A program made the position numbers and the translations under genes. A stretch of DNA of 64,000 bases from Acidimicrobiia bacterium (GTDB lineage Bacteria; Actinomycetota; Acidimicrobiia; Acidimicrobiales; Poriferisodalaceae): positions 147,473-211,472 of the forward strand of contig JAJEBN010000062.1 of NCBI GenBank assembly GCA_022822525.1, written 5' to 3'. The first letter of the stretch is position 1. Each line of letters starts with the position of its first letter. Positions 32,777-40,283 of this stretch are shown in pieces. The notes beneath the pieces are model-generated. The model saw nothing but the letters and a program-made list of their open reading frames with translations. It ran no database searches and was not told where the DNA came from.

Positions 32777-33613
32777 TCAGCGTGAGCGAGAACGCCGCCA
32801 GTTGCGCCGCCTCGAGGTGATTGGCGCACTGGCGGAGGGCGCAGCCGGCTCGGCGGGGGCAGTCGCCGGGGCCGGCACGCCCTCGATGACGACGTCCACG
32901 ACCAGCGCTGTCGAGTTGTCCCGCCCCCCTCGATCATTCGCCTGGCGCACCAAGGCGCGCGCCACCTCGGAGGGATGGTGATCTGTGTCGAGCAGCTCAG
33001 TGATCTCGGACTCGTCCAGCTCGTTGGTGAGTCCGTCGGTGCACAGCAGGAACCGATCATTGCCGGTGAGATCGAGGATCCAGTCGTCGATCAGCACCTC
33101 GGGTTCCACGCCGATGGCACGTGTGAGCGTGTTGCGCCGGGGATGCTCAGCGGCCTGCGCCTCGGTGAGATCGCCGGCTCGGACCATCTCCGCGACAAAG
33201 TTGTGATCCAGGGTGAGCTGGGTCAGCGTGCCGCCCTGATAGCGGTACACGCGCGAGTCGCCCACGTTGACCAGGCACCAGACCCTGCTGTCGTCGCTCT
33301 GCACGACCGCGATGGCGCACAGTGTCGTGCCCATTCCCGTCAGATCCTGGTGCGCGGTCGAGCGATGGTGCACCACCTGGTTCGCGTGGCGCACCGCGGC
33401 GAGCAGCTCGCTCGGCGTCGACGGGGAGTTCGCTGCCAGCGTCTTGACGGCGAGGCTGGATGCCACGCTGCCGCCCAGATGCCCGCCCATGCCGTCTGCC
33501 ACCACGAACAGGCCGATGTCGGCGTACATGGCGTCCTGGTTCTCGGCCCGTCGCAGCCCTCGATCCGAAGCACCGCCCCAGCGGATGCGCATCTGGCGGG
33601 CAGGGGCGCTCAT
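32777..33613 (-). CDS. pstP: PP2C-family serine/threonine phosphatase PstP
   Basis: Metal-dependent phosphatase that reverses PknB phosphorylation. 278 residues. All PPM motifs are present: RRAENQDAM near residue 22, VVADGMGGH near 37 (metal Asp-Gly), GMGTT near 92, VNVGDSRVYRY near 115, LLCTDGLTNEL near 193 (metal Asp) and GGRDNSTALVV near 229 (metal Asp). The M. tuberculosis enzyme has an additional transmembrane helix and external domain; this one ends in an Ala/Pro and Arg-rich tail with none, so it should be cytosolic. ATG at 33613 follows the fhaB stop by 49 bases in the conserved order. Confidence 0.93.
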   Translation of the reverse strand: MSAPARQMRIRWGGASDRGLRRAENQDAMYADIGLFVVADGMGGHLGGSVASSLAVKTLAANSPSTPSELLAAVRHANQVVHHRSTAHQDLTGMGTTLCAIAVVQSDDSRVWCLVNVGDSRVYRYQGGTLTQLTLDHNFVAEMVRAGDLTEAQAAEHPRRNTLTRAIGVEPEVLIDDWILDLTGNDRFLLCTDGLTNELDESEITELLDTDHHPSEVARALVRQANDRGGRDNSTALVVDVVIEGVPAPATAPAEPAAPSASAPITSRRRNWRRSRSR

Positions 33614-33662
33614 ACCGTTGCAGTCTCGCTGTTTTGCCGTGCGGCGGCACAGCGTGCGTCGT

Positions 33663-34130
33663 TCATGCGCTGACCTCGAAGACGGTGGAGCCGATCTGGA
33701 CGTAGTCGCCGACGCGAACGACAGTCGTGGCCGCGACCTTCTGGCGATTCAGGTAGGTCCCGTTCGTCGAGCCCAGATCCTCCAGCACGTGCTGGTCTCC
33801 CCGGCGATACAGCCGGGCATGGGATTGGGAGGAGTAGCTGTCATCGATGACGACATCGCACCCGGGGTCGCGCCCGATGGTGAGCGCGTCGTCCAGCAGG
33901 TGCCGTTGGCCTTGGGCGTGGAGCGGGGAGCGAACGACGAGGGCCAGCGGCTGGGTGGCCGCGCGTCCGTTGTCACGCCCGTCGCGTCGCAGCGTGAGGA
34001 TCGACCTCCAGCTGAGATGGTTGCGCGGCGTCGCCACGCCGGCCCAGACGGCTCGCAGCACCCGGAAGAAAAAGAGGTAGAGCAGCACGAGCACGCATAT
34101 CGCGAGCAGCCGAACCAGCTGCTCGGACAT
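33663..34130 (-). CDS. fhaB: FHA-domain membrane protein FhaB (FipA)
   Basis: 155 residues: N-terminal transmembrane helix (about 5-25), a basic linker and an FHA domain (about 70-155) with TIGRDPGCDVVIDD, SSQSHARL and EDLGSTNGTYLN, containing the phosphothreonine-binding Arg, Ser and Asn. In mycobacteria FhaB is phosphorylated by PknA/PknB and links FtsZ and FtsQ or controls late peptidoglycan synthesis. The stop of the upstream FHA gene overlaps its start by one base (TGATG), implying coupling. Confidence 0.9.
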   Translation of the reverse strand: MSEQLVRLLAICVLVLLYLFFFRVLRAVWAGVATPRNHLSWRSILTLRRDGRDNGRAATQPLALVVRSPLHAQGQRHLLDDALTIGRDPGCDVVIDDSYSSQSHARLYRRGDQHVLEDLGSTNGTYLNRQKVAATTVVRVGDYVQIGSTVFEVSA

Positions 34131-34417
34131 CAGCTCGACTCCAGCCGCAGCTCGTGTTCGCCGATGGTGACCACGTCTCCCGCGGCGAGCCGCTCGCTGG
34201 TCACCTCGATGCCGTTCAGCAGGGTCCCGTTGACGCTGGCCAGATCCACGAGGAGCACGCCGTCAGCGTCCGAGCGAATCTGGGCATGACGCCGGGAGAC
34301 TCTCGGGCCGTCGAGCACGATGTCGCAGTCGTCTCGGCGCCCGATGACGGTTGCGGGCCCCAGTCGGTGGCTCTGTCCGTCGCTGCCGACCAGGCTGAGG
34401 CCACCCACGGCGGTCAA
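34130..34417 (-). CDS. Short FHA-domain protein at the fhaA position
   Basis: 95 residues comprising little more than one FHA domain: TVIGRRDDCDIVLDGPRVSRRHAQIR and VDLASVNGTLLNG carry the phosphothreonine-binding Arg, Ser-Arg-Arg-His and Asn. In M. tuberculosis the gene here is fhaA, with a long N-terminal DUF3662 domain; that domain is absent, so only the phosphopeptide reader is kept. Start uncertain: TTG 34417 or GTG 34408, neither with a ribosome site, so the message may be leaderless. tRNA-Leu lies divergently 41 bases upstream as beside fhaA in mycobacteria. Confidence 0.8.
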   Translation of the reverse strand: MTAVGGLSLVGSDGQSHRLGPATVIGRRDDCDIVLDGPRVSRRHAQIRSDADGVLLVDLASVNGTLLNGIEVTSERLAAGDVVTIGEHELRLESS

Positions 34418-34458
34418 GTGTAGGAGTGCGGGTCGGCGGGCTAGTCTGTTCGCCCCAC

Positions 34459-34543
34459 GCGCGAGTGGCGGAATTTGGCAGACGCGCAGGCTTCAGGTGC
34501 CTGTGCCCGCAAGGGTGTGAGGGTTCAAGTCCCTCCTCGCGCA
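34459..34543 (+). tRNA. tRNA-Leu (CAG anticodon)
   Basis: 85-nt class II tRNA. Acceptor GCGCGAG (34459-34465) pairs with CTCGCGC (34536-34542); anticodon arm CAGGC TTCAGGT GCCTG gives CAG; long variable arm TGTGCCCGCAAGGGTGTGA; T loop GGTTCAAGTCC. Discriminator A, no encoded CCA. Adjacent to the FHA gene as leuT is to fhaA in M. tuberculosis. Confidence 0.97.
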
Positions 34544-34580
34544 CTGCAGCGCCGCACTGGCTGGCGCCAGTGCGGACCGC

Positions 34581-35075
34581 TCAGTCGAGGGCGCCCTCGT
34601 GCCGCAGCAAGTCGGACTTCAGGTCGAGCCCGCCGCCGAATCCGGTGAGGGAGCCGTTGGCGCCGATGACCCGGTGGCAGGGCAGCACGATCGGCACCGG
34701 GTTGCGGCCATTGGCCTGGCCGATGGCGCGCACGGCCTTGGGCCTGCCGATCAACGCGGCCTGCTCGCCGTAGCTGCGGGTGCTGCCGTAGGGGATGTCG
34801 CCGAGTGCCCGCCAGGCCGCCTCCTGGAAGGCGGTGCCGCGCAGGTCGAGCGGCAGGTCGAAGCTGGTGCGGTCGCCGTCGAAGTACTCGCTGAGCTGGA
34901 GCGCTGCTTGGCGCAGGATCGGATGGTCGGGGTCTTCGACCATGTCGTCGGGCAGCTTGACCGTCGGCTCGTCACCGCGCCATGACACGGCACGCAGCCC
35001 CTCGTCGGTGGCCACGAGGCCCAACGGCCCGATGGGACTGTCGATCGTGGTGTGCCAGTGCGTGTCGGTGCTCAT
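34581..35075 (-). CDS. ogt: Methylated-DNA--protein-cysteine S-methyltransferase
   Basis: DNA repair protein of 164 residues that removes O6-alkyl groups from guanine onto its own Cys. Seen: FQEAAWRALGDIPYGSTRSYGEQA (helix-turn-helix) and the active site PIVLPCHRVIGANGSLTGFGGG with nucleophile Cys in PCHR. ATG at 35075 is chosen because it overlaps the stop of the upstream alkA/ada gene (ATGA) and gives family length; a longer frame upstream lies inside that gene. The two proteins together cover O6- and N-alkyl lesions. Confidence 0.93.
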   Translation of the reverse strand: MSTDTHWHTTIDSPIGPLGLVATDEGLRAVSWRGDEPTVKLPDDMVEDPDHPILRQAALQLSEYFDGDRTSFDLPLDLRGTAFQEAAWRALGDIPYGSTRSYGEQAALIGRPKAVRAIGQANGRNPVPIVLPCHRVIGANGSLTGFGGGLDLKSDLLRHEGALD

Positions 35076-36649
35076 GAGTCGCTCCCGGATGTGCTGGGTT
35101 TGTCGGCGATCGATTGGCTGGACCGGCCGGCGGCATGCCACAGGTGCTGCGCGGCCCACGAACGGTAGGGGCGCCAGCTCTCCGCGAGCGTCTCGAGTTC
35201 GCGGGCGGTGACGGGGTGACCGACCAAGCGCTCCGCTGCGCGGCGCAGGCCGAGGTCTGAGGCGGGGAACGCATCGTCCGCGCCGAAGACTCGCATCGCG
35301 ATGAGGTGTGCAGTCCACGGGCCGATGCCGGGCAGTTCGCAGAGCCGCGCCACGGCGACCTCGAGCGTGTCGGTGGCGCTCAGGTCGAGCTCACCTTTCG
35401 CTACTGCCTCGGAGAGTCCCACGATGGTGTCGATGCGGCGCTCGGTGAAACCGAGTCTGGCCAGTCCTGACCTCCCGGCATCGGCGAGGGTCGCAGCACC
35501 CGGGAACAGGTGGGTCAGGGGCACTGGAACCTCGACGCAGCATTCCGACGGGGCGTCGAAGGCCGCTCCGAGGCGCTGGGCGATCCGGCCGCTCATCGTG
35601 GACGCCGCTGCGAGCGAGATCTGTTGGTTGACGACAATGCGGACGGCGGTCTCGAACCGGTCCCACGATCGCGGCACCCGCAGCCCAGGCGCCTGCCGTA
35701 CCAGGGGACCGATGAGCGGATCACCGGCGAGTGCAGCTTCAGCCGGTGACGGGTCTTCGTCGGTGCCGAGCATCGCCCGGCAGCGGCTCACCGCATCGAT
35801 GATCGAGTCGTACGTCGGCAGGTGCAGCCGCAGCAGCAGCTGGTCGCGACAGCCGCCGTCTTCAGCAAGCACAGCGGCGGCGTTGTTGGGCTCGGCCGCC
35901 ATGGAGGCGGCGCTGTGGAGCACAGTCAGTTCGGCGATGCCGGGGTGGCCGCAGGCGCTGAAGCCGCGGACGTAGCTGGTGTCGCCGCGTGGACCGGCGC
36001 CCACGGCTTCGACACCGGGGATAACGCGGGCGGACTGATGCGAGATGAAAGCGCCGAAGTCGTATGGCGTCAGGTACGGCACGGTGAGCACGAGACCGCC
36101 GTCGAGATGAGGACGCTCGCCCTGCCGCCGCTTCGCCCGCAGCTCGGTGGGCGTGAAGCAGAACACCGACGTCATGGCCCGGTGCAGCTGGCGCGGCCCG
36201 CCGAAGCCCGCCGCACGGGCGATCTCTGCAAAGGTCAGATCGGTGTCGTCGATCAGGCAGCGAGCGAAGTGCGCACGGCGTGACCGGGCGATGGTGGTGG
36301 GCGTCGCCCCGACATGGTGCTCGAACAGCCGCCGCAGCTGGCGGGCGCTGTAGCCCACGTGGGCCGCGAGCGCCTCTTCGTCGTGATCGTCCAGGTAGCC
36401 GTCATTGATGCGCAGCAAGGCCGCTCCGACCGGCGCCGGCACGTCCAGATCGGCGAGCGATCCGGCACGACGCTCCGGATGGCAGCGCAGGCAGGGACGG
36501 AAGCCGTTCACCTCGGCGGCCACCGGGTTGGAGTACTGCGTCACGTTGTGCGGCAGCGGTTGCGCCGAGCAATCGGCCCGGCAGTAGATGCCCGTGGTGC
36601 GCACTGCCGATACCTGCATGAGGCGAGTCTGGCAGGCGGCATCGGACAC
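35072..36649 (-). CDS. Ada/AlkA fusion: alkylation-response regulator and 3-methyladenine glycosylase
   Basis: 525 residues in three parts: an Ada-type Zn4 domain (about 10-65) with VRTTGIYCRADC and FRPCLRCHPE providing four Cys, the first of which is the methyl-phosphotriester acceptor; an AraC-type helix-turn-helix region (about 90-170; GYSARQLRRLFEHHVGATPTTIARSRR); and an AlkA N-terminal plus HhH-GPD glycosylase domain (about 185-510; LPGIGPWTAHLIAMR and the catalytic Asp in ASDLGLRRA). The N-terminus is shorter than most Ada-AlkA proteins. GTG 36649 overlaps the operator-like repeats at 36644; ATG 36619 would leave them upstream and is a serious alternative. Confidence 0.88.
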   Translation of the reverse strand: MSDAACQTRLMQVSAVRTTGIYCRADCSAQPLPHNVTQYSNPVAAEVNGFRPCLRCHPERRAGSLADLDVPAPVGAALLRINDGYLDDHDEEALAAHVGYSARQLRRLFEHHVGATPTTIARSRRAHFARCLIDDTDLTFAEIARAAGFGGPRQLHRAMTSVFCFTPTELRAKRRQGERPHLDGGLVLTVPYLTPYDFGAFISHQSARVIPGVEAVGAGPRGDTSYVRGFSACGHPGIAELTVLHSAASMAAEPNNAAAVLAEDGGCRDQLLLRLHLPTYDSIIDAVSRCRAMLGTDEDPSPAEAALAGDPLIGPLVRQAPGLRVPRSWDRFETAVRIVVNQQISLAAASTMSGRIAQRLGAAFDAPSECCVEVPVPLTHLFPGAATLADAGRSGLARLGFTERRIDTIVGLSEAVAKGELDLSATDTLEVAVARLCELPGIGPWTAHLIAMRVFGADDAFPASDLGLRRAAERLVGHPVTARELETLAESWRPYRSWAAQHLWHAAGRSSQSIADKPSTSGSDS

Positions 36650-36685
36650 GAACGGACATCACCAATCGAGGTCCGAATATGTCCG
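36644..36685. promoter_or_regulatory. Candidate Ada operator: paired CGGACA repeats in inverted arrangement
   Basis: CGGACA at 36644-36649 and 36653-36658 (10-bp period) face, on the other strand, CGGACA and CGGAC with the same 4-base spacing (36685-36671). The four sites form a symmetrical block at the 5' end of the ada/alkA gene. The number, phasing and place suggest the operator for self-regulation by the Ada-type protein; the protein-DNA pairing is inferred. Confidence 0.45.
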
Positions 36686-36801
36686 ATGGCCCGCAAATGT
36701 TGAGTTTCTCGAGAGGCACACGTGTCAGCAGCCGCGTGCTTGTCTCGCGATGGTAGAGAGTGATTGGCTTCTGATGCCGGGAACTCGTGTTGGTGGCAGG
36801 T

Positions 36802-37347
36802 TCACGAAGACGGCTGAACGCGGTAGTCGGGCACCACACCGCCCGGGTTCCCTGAGCCCCGCCACCAAACCACGAACGCCGTCATGCCGTCGCCCTCATC
36901 GGTATCCACCACAACCTCGATGTCACCGTCCGTCACCTTGATCGCTTCAAGGTCCGGCGGTCCGATGCCATAGATCAGATCGCCCCAGATCCGTTCTCCC
37001 CTGTCATCGAGGCCATCGTACGACGGTGGCACGTAGGACCTGCCTGAAATGCCGTACCACGCATCATTCTTCGAGGGTCTCGCGCCACAGAACCGGCCAC
37101 CGCTCGTCGTAGACTCTCCCCGCGAAGTCAACGTGGCAACTTCCAAATCCACGCATTGCCGACTGCCGCTTGCAGACCATCGAATCACTGCCGCATCTTC
37201 CAAGGGCTCCGCGCGGTCTGCCAAGACACCGTGAATGCGAGTATCAATGGTTACATCGGCCTCGGCACATCCAATGCACGTCACGAGGGCGATACCCGCG
37301 ACCAACATGACCGACACTGCCTTGACACGCCGGGCTGCATTGAGCAC
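36802..37347 (-). CDS. Secreted or lipoprotein-like hypothetical protein
   Basis: About 181 residues. N-terminus LNAARRVKAVSVMLVAGIALVTCIGCAEAD has a basic start, hydrophobic core and a Cys that could be a lipobox (CIGC, imperfect) or follow a signal-peptidase I site. The mature part contains Cys pairs and YGISGRSYVPPSYDGLDDRGERIW and ends near VVPDYRVQP; no family recognised. GTG 37347 is chosen so that a normal signal peptide begins the protein; the longer ORF start at 37425 adds an unlikely 26 residues. It is AT-richer than the window average, like the next two genes, and follows them on the same strand. Confidence 0.5.
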   Translation of the reverse strand: MLNAARRVKAVSVMLVAGIALVTCIGCAEADVTIDTRIHGVLADRAEPLEDAAVIRWSASGSRQCVDLEVATLTSRGESTTSGGRFCGARPSKNDAWYGISGRSYVPPSYDGLDDRGERIWGDLIYGIGPPDLEAIKVTDGDIEVVVDTDEGDGMTAFVVWWRGSGNPGGVVPDYRVQPSS

Positions 37348-37391
37348 ATCAGAGTATCCATGAGTAAACCTACCATATAGCGGCAAGCTTG

Positions 37392-37871
37392 CTAGCGCAA
37401 AACGGGATACGTTACTGTATAGCACCTAGGGTCTCTGCCAGGAACATCAAAGACGAATTCCGTCCGATAGATCCAGTCTTCGTTATTGTGACTCATGTGG
37501 CCTGCCAGCGCTGGCTCATTATAGACGGCTGGCACACGGCGGTATATACCTGCCGACACTGAATTCTGCAGATTATCTCTGGCCCAATGCCATGTTCCAC
37601 CCCAACCCCAGAATTCGTTTATCAGCAGATCATTCTTGTTCTTGTGTACTGGATAGTTGTACAGTCGATACCGCCACCACTTTAGCCAGTTATTGTTGGC
37701 ATCGAAATAGACTCGCATCTGCCCAGTAGGCCAGTAGTTGTCCCAAGATGTCGCACAAACGGGGTAGTAATAGCCGCTGCGCGAAGGCAGGTGGTCGGCG
37801 TTCGCACTAGGCAGCCAAGCTAACGAGATAAGCAGGAGTGCAGCGATAACGGTTGCGAGCTTACGTTTCAT
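37392..37871 (-). CDS. Small secreted protein, unknown family
   Basis: 159 residues with a clear signal peptide: MKRKLATVIAALLLISLAWLPSANA, cleavage after ANA near residue 25. The mature part is Trp/Tyr/Asn rich (SWDNYWPTG, NNNWLKWWRYRLYNYP, FWGWGGTWHW) with two Cys, a composition typical of secreted beta-rich proteins; no family recognised. ATG 37871 has GAGGAG eight bases upstream and starts five bases after the preceding stop, so the two genes are an operon. The palindrome GCAAGCTTGC touches its stop codon. Low GC for this genome. Confidence 0.6.
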   Translation of the reverse strand: MKRKLATVIAALLLISLAWLPSANADHLPSRSGYYYPVCATSWDNYWPTGQMRVYFDANNNWLKWWRYRLYNYPVHKNKNDLLINEFWGWGGTWHWARDNLQNSVSAGIYRRVPAVYNEPALAGHMSHNNEDWIYRTEFVFDVPGRDPRCYTVTYPVLR

Positions 37872-37876
37872 TAGTA

Positions 37877-38806
37877 TCACTCCTCAAACCCAGAGCCGCG
37901 CGTCGACGTGGCGTCATCTATGTTTGTGTCTTCGGACTTCCCAGACTCAGACATGCCCTCGACTGAGACGACTGCGGCATCTTGCTGCCCCGAGATCGGT
38001 ATGGCGAAGAACCTTCTCGCTGTGCCCTGTACGGTCTGCGTGGTTTCTTGGAGAGTGTGACCGTTGTCCAAGGTAACCGCCAGTCTTGACTCATCCGTTG
38101 CTCCGACAATGACCGTTGCGGGCGGCACAGCGCCCTCGGCAGTCGGTATTGCAGACTGACACTCGTCGGATGGAGACACATTGCGTTTGATATCGGCCTC
38201 AGAACTGGACTCGCAAAACCAAAGCTGCAGTTGGGCTACTACGACCGATTCTTCGCTGCAAGCTCCTCCACCCAAGCCATGTTGTGAAATGATGTGGACG
38301 CATTCTAGCTGACGATTCGCATCCTCAAAGACGGTGGCGCGAACCGTACCGAGGGTTGAGTCGTCAACAGCCACCCGTCCATCGAGTTGCTTAACGGCGT
38401 CGTTGCCGATGAGGATGCCTGGTGACTTCAGCTGCGGAAGCTCGTCTTGGCTGCACGCGTTGGCAAGAGACCAAACGGCCTCAGCAGAGCCAGCTTGTAC
38501 TTCTTCCGAAATGAACGTATTGGCCTGTATCGATTCCTGCAGTGCAAGATCGTTCAGCATCGCCTGCAGCTGCGTCGAGAGTGGATCCTGCGGTGTAAGA
38601 ATCTGACCACGATATCGGTACGCTTCAATAGCCTTGGCGCATTCTGCTTCAGACAGTTGCCCGGCTTGTTGAGCAACTTGCGCCGCGAGCGAAGGAGTGC
38701 TGCCAGCATTCCCAGCCCATGCGGCGATGGCTGCCGCGGATGCAACCAAAAAAACAATTGTTCCAGCTAACTTTTTTCGTTTGGTCACGATATTGTCAAT
38801 CCTCAT
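37877..38806 (-). CDS. Membrane-anchored hypothetical protein
   Basis: 309 residues. N-terminal basic stretch then a transmembrane or signal helix (TIVFLVASAAAIAAWAG, about 15-31). The mature part has four to six Cys, is acidic and shows no recognised family: QLSEAECAKAIEAYRYRGQIL near 55 resembles a helical start, the rest is mixed and ends in a disordered Ser/Asp tail. ATG 38806 with GGGA six bases upstream; the 31-residue upstream extension is rejected. AT-richer than flanking DNA. It precedes the signal-peptide protein by five bases and so is probably coexpressed with it. Confidence 0.55.
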   Translation of the reverse strand: MRIDNIVTKRKKLAGTIVFLVASAAAIAAWAGNAGSTPSLAAQVAQQAGQLSEAECAKAIEAYRYRGQILTPQDPLSTQLQAMLNDLALQESIQANTFISEEVQAGSAEAVWSLANACSQDELPQLKSPGILIGNDAVKQLDGRVAVDDSTLGTVRATVFEDANRQLECVHIISQHGLGGGACSEESVVVAQLQLWFCESSSEADIKRNVSPSDECQSAIPTAEGAVPPATVIVGATDESRLAVTLDNGHTLQETTQTVQGTARRFFAIPISGQQDAAVVSVEGMSESGKSEDTNIDDATSTRGSGFEE

Positions 38807-38984
38807 TTCAATCCCGACGGCATTTTGGTGCCAAGGTCGGCGGCCGTCACCAGCAGGTACGAGTGGTTGGTCGTGATTATGAACATCGTCGTGAGGCAAT
38901 CGCCGATGGAAGCGTCCTGTATAGCAGACCCGACATCGGCCGGTGGCAAACCAAACACTGATGTCTCAACCAGACCAAACCCGT

Positions 38985-39518
38985 TTACGGGCTAGCGCAC
39001 GGAGTAGCGTCGCCAGGCACAGACGCTGAGCGTGATGGTGTTGACGATCCCGGCGGTGATGTCGCTGAACGTCGGGCCTTGTTCGGCGCGGCTGCGGTTC
39101 GCTCGATGCGTGCGAGCAGCGCCGCTGAGGGCGTGACCTTGCCGCTCAGGTAGGTGCTGAGCCTCGACGGGCTGGTGCCCACTGATGCTGCGAACTCTGC
39201 CTTGCTGGTTCCCGCGCGTTCGACGGCGGCTCGGACACGGGCGGCCACGGCGTCGCGGTCGGCGCGGTCGGTCTCGTCGCGGGCGTGCTGGATCGCCAGT
39301 CTGAACAGCGTGCTCGCGCCGTCGGGCTCGCGCCAGCCCAGGCAGTGCTCAACCCGTCGAGCCACGGGCCCCCACGGCGATCTGCGGATCTCAGCGAAGA
39401 CGGGACGCCAGTCGGGCACCAGGCCCCGGTCGATCACGGCCGCCAGTGCCTCCGAGGGCCATGTGCCGATGTCGTCGGAGGTCTCGGCGTCGACGTTGCG
39501 GAACCGAAATGCGCTCAT
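38985..39518 (-). CDS. HTH (XRE-type) protein, antitoxin-like partner
   Basis: 177 residues. The N-terminal region (1-80) is unassigned; residues about 90-140 form an XRE-type helix-turn-helix (VRAAVERAGTSKAEFAASVGTSPSRLSTYLSGKVTPSAALLARIER). The tail is Ser/Pro rich. It overlaps the upstream nucleotidyltransferase gene by four bases (ATGA), so both are made together. The pair fits the nucleotidyltransferase/HTH toxin-antitoxin pattern, with this protein the likely DNA-binding antitoxin acting on the palindrome at 40210; that assignment is inferred from gene order. Could also be an ordinary regulator. Confidence 0.65.
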   Translation of the reverse strand: MSAFRFRNVDAETSDDIGTWPSEALAAVIDRGLVPDWRPVFAEIRRSPWGPVARRVEHCLGWREPDGASTLFRLAIQHARDETDRADRDAVAARVRAAVERAGTSKAEFAASVGTSPSRLSTYLSGKVTPSAALLARIERTAAAPNKARRSATSPPGSSTPSRSASVPGDATPCASP

Positions 39519-40204
39519 GCGGCACCGCCCAGTCGCAGGGCCAGCGCCTGGCAGACAGCCACGACGTCGGGCCAGCGGTGCCAGCGCGGGTCGAGGTTCT
39601 TGTAACGGTGCAGTTCGTCGGTCACGCTGCTGTCACGCGGCGACGGTTCGGCCAGCGCGACCACCAGCGAGGTCAGCACCGACGCAGGCTCACCCGACCG
39701 GTCGGCGTAGTAGACGTCGATGTCCGACAGCACGCCGACGGCGGCGTCGGTGCCGATGTGGTCGGCGAGCGCAACGACATCGAGGTAGTCGCGCACCGCG
39801 TTGCGCTGCACCACCAGGAAGGCCTTGACACGCAGAGCTTCCGCCTCGGTCGGCGCTACCACGACGGCGCCGTTGCCGACGTCGACCTCGACGGTCTCGA
39901 GCGGCCTGCGGCGTCGCATCTGGCGCAGCCCGGCCTCGATGCCGTCGAGGCTGCCCATGATGGTGAGCGGCGGTTTGGAGGCGCGCACCGAAGTCGCCCA
40001 CCCTTCGGTGGCCTCCACTGCCTCCAGCACGGCTTCGTAGCGGTCGGCCAGATCGACAAGCACGTGGTCGTGGTCGAGCGAGTCGCGGTGGCCCGCATAC
40101 AGCGCAGCGGCTGATCCTCCCACCAGGACAGCGTCGGGCACGGCCGCCTGCAAACGCGCCGCCGACTCCATCACCCGCCGCAGCGTTGCGCTCATCTCGA
40201 CCAT
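39515..40204 (-). CDS. Nucleotidyltransferase (AbiEii/MNT-like), possible toxin
   Basis: About 229 residues. VPDAVLVGGSAAALYAGHRDSLDHDHVLVD near residue 30 has the GGS loop and D-x-D-like metal site of the Pol-beta nucleotidyltransferase fold, as in AbiEii and MNT-type toxins, which modify tRNA or partner proteins with nucleotides. The remainder is helical. ATG 40204 (MVEMSATL) is preferred to 40216, which lies inside the palindromic operator; a TATGAT -10-like element covers 40217-40211 on the minus strand, so the mRNA may be nearly leaderless. Overlaps the HTH gene by four bases. Confidence 0.65.
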   Translation of the reverse strand: MVEMSATLRRVMESAARLQAAVPDAVLVGGSAAALYAGHRDSLDHDHVLVDLADRYEAVLEAVEATEGWATSVRASKPPLTIMGSLDGIEAGLRQMRRRRPLETVEVDVGNGAVVVAPTEAEALRVKAFLVVQRNAVRDYLDVVALADHIGTDAAVGVLSDIDVYYADRSGEPASVLTSLVVALAEPSPRDSSVTDELHRYKNLDPRWHRWPDVVAVCQALALRLGGAA

Positions 40205-40209
40205 GTGAG

Positions 40210-40225
40210 TTATCATAAATGATAA
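40210..40225. promoter_or_regulatory. Palindromic operator TTATCAT-AA-ATGATAA
   Basis: Perfect 7-bp inverted repeat with 2-base spacer, AT-rich in a GC-rich genome, six bases before the preferred start of the nucleotidyltransferase gene and overlapping a TATGAT -10-like box. Typical position of an autoregulatory toxin-antitoxin operator; binding by the HTH protein is inferred. Confidence 0.6.
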
Positions 40226-40283
40226 GACAACGTTCCGATGCCTTCAGCCATCGCTGCAGACCGCTGAAGAGCCGGGGAGGAGA

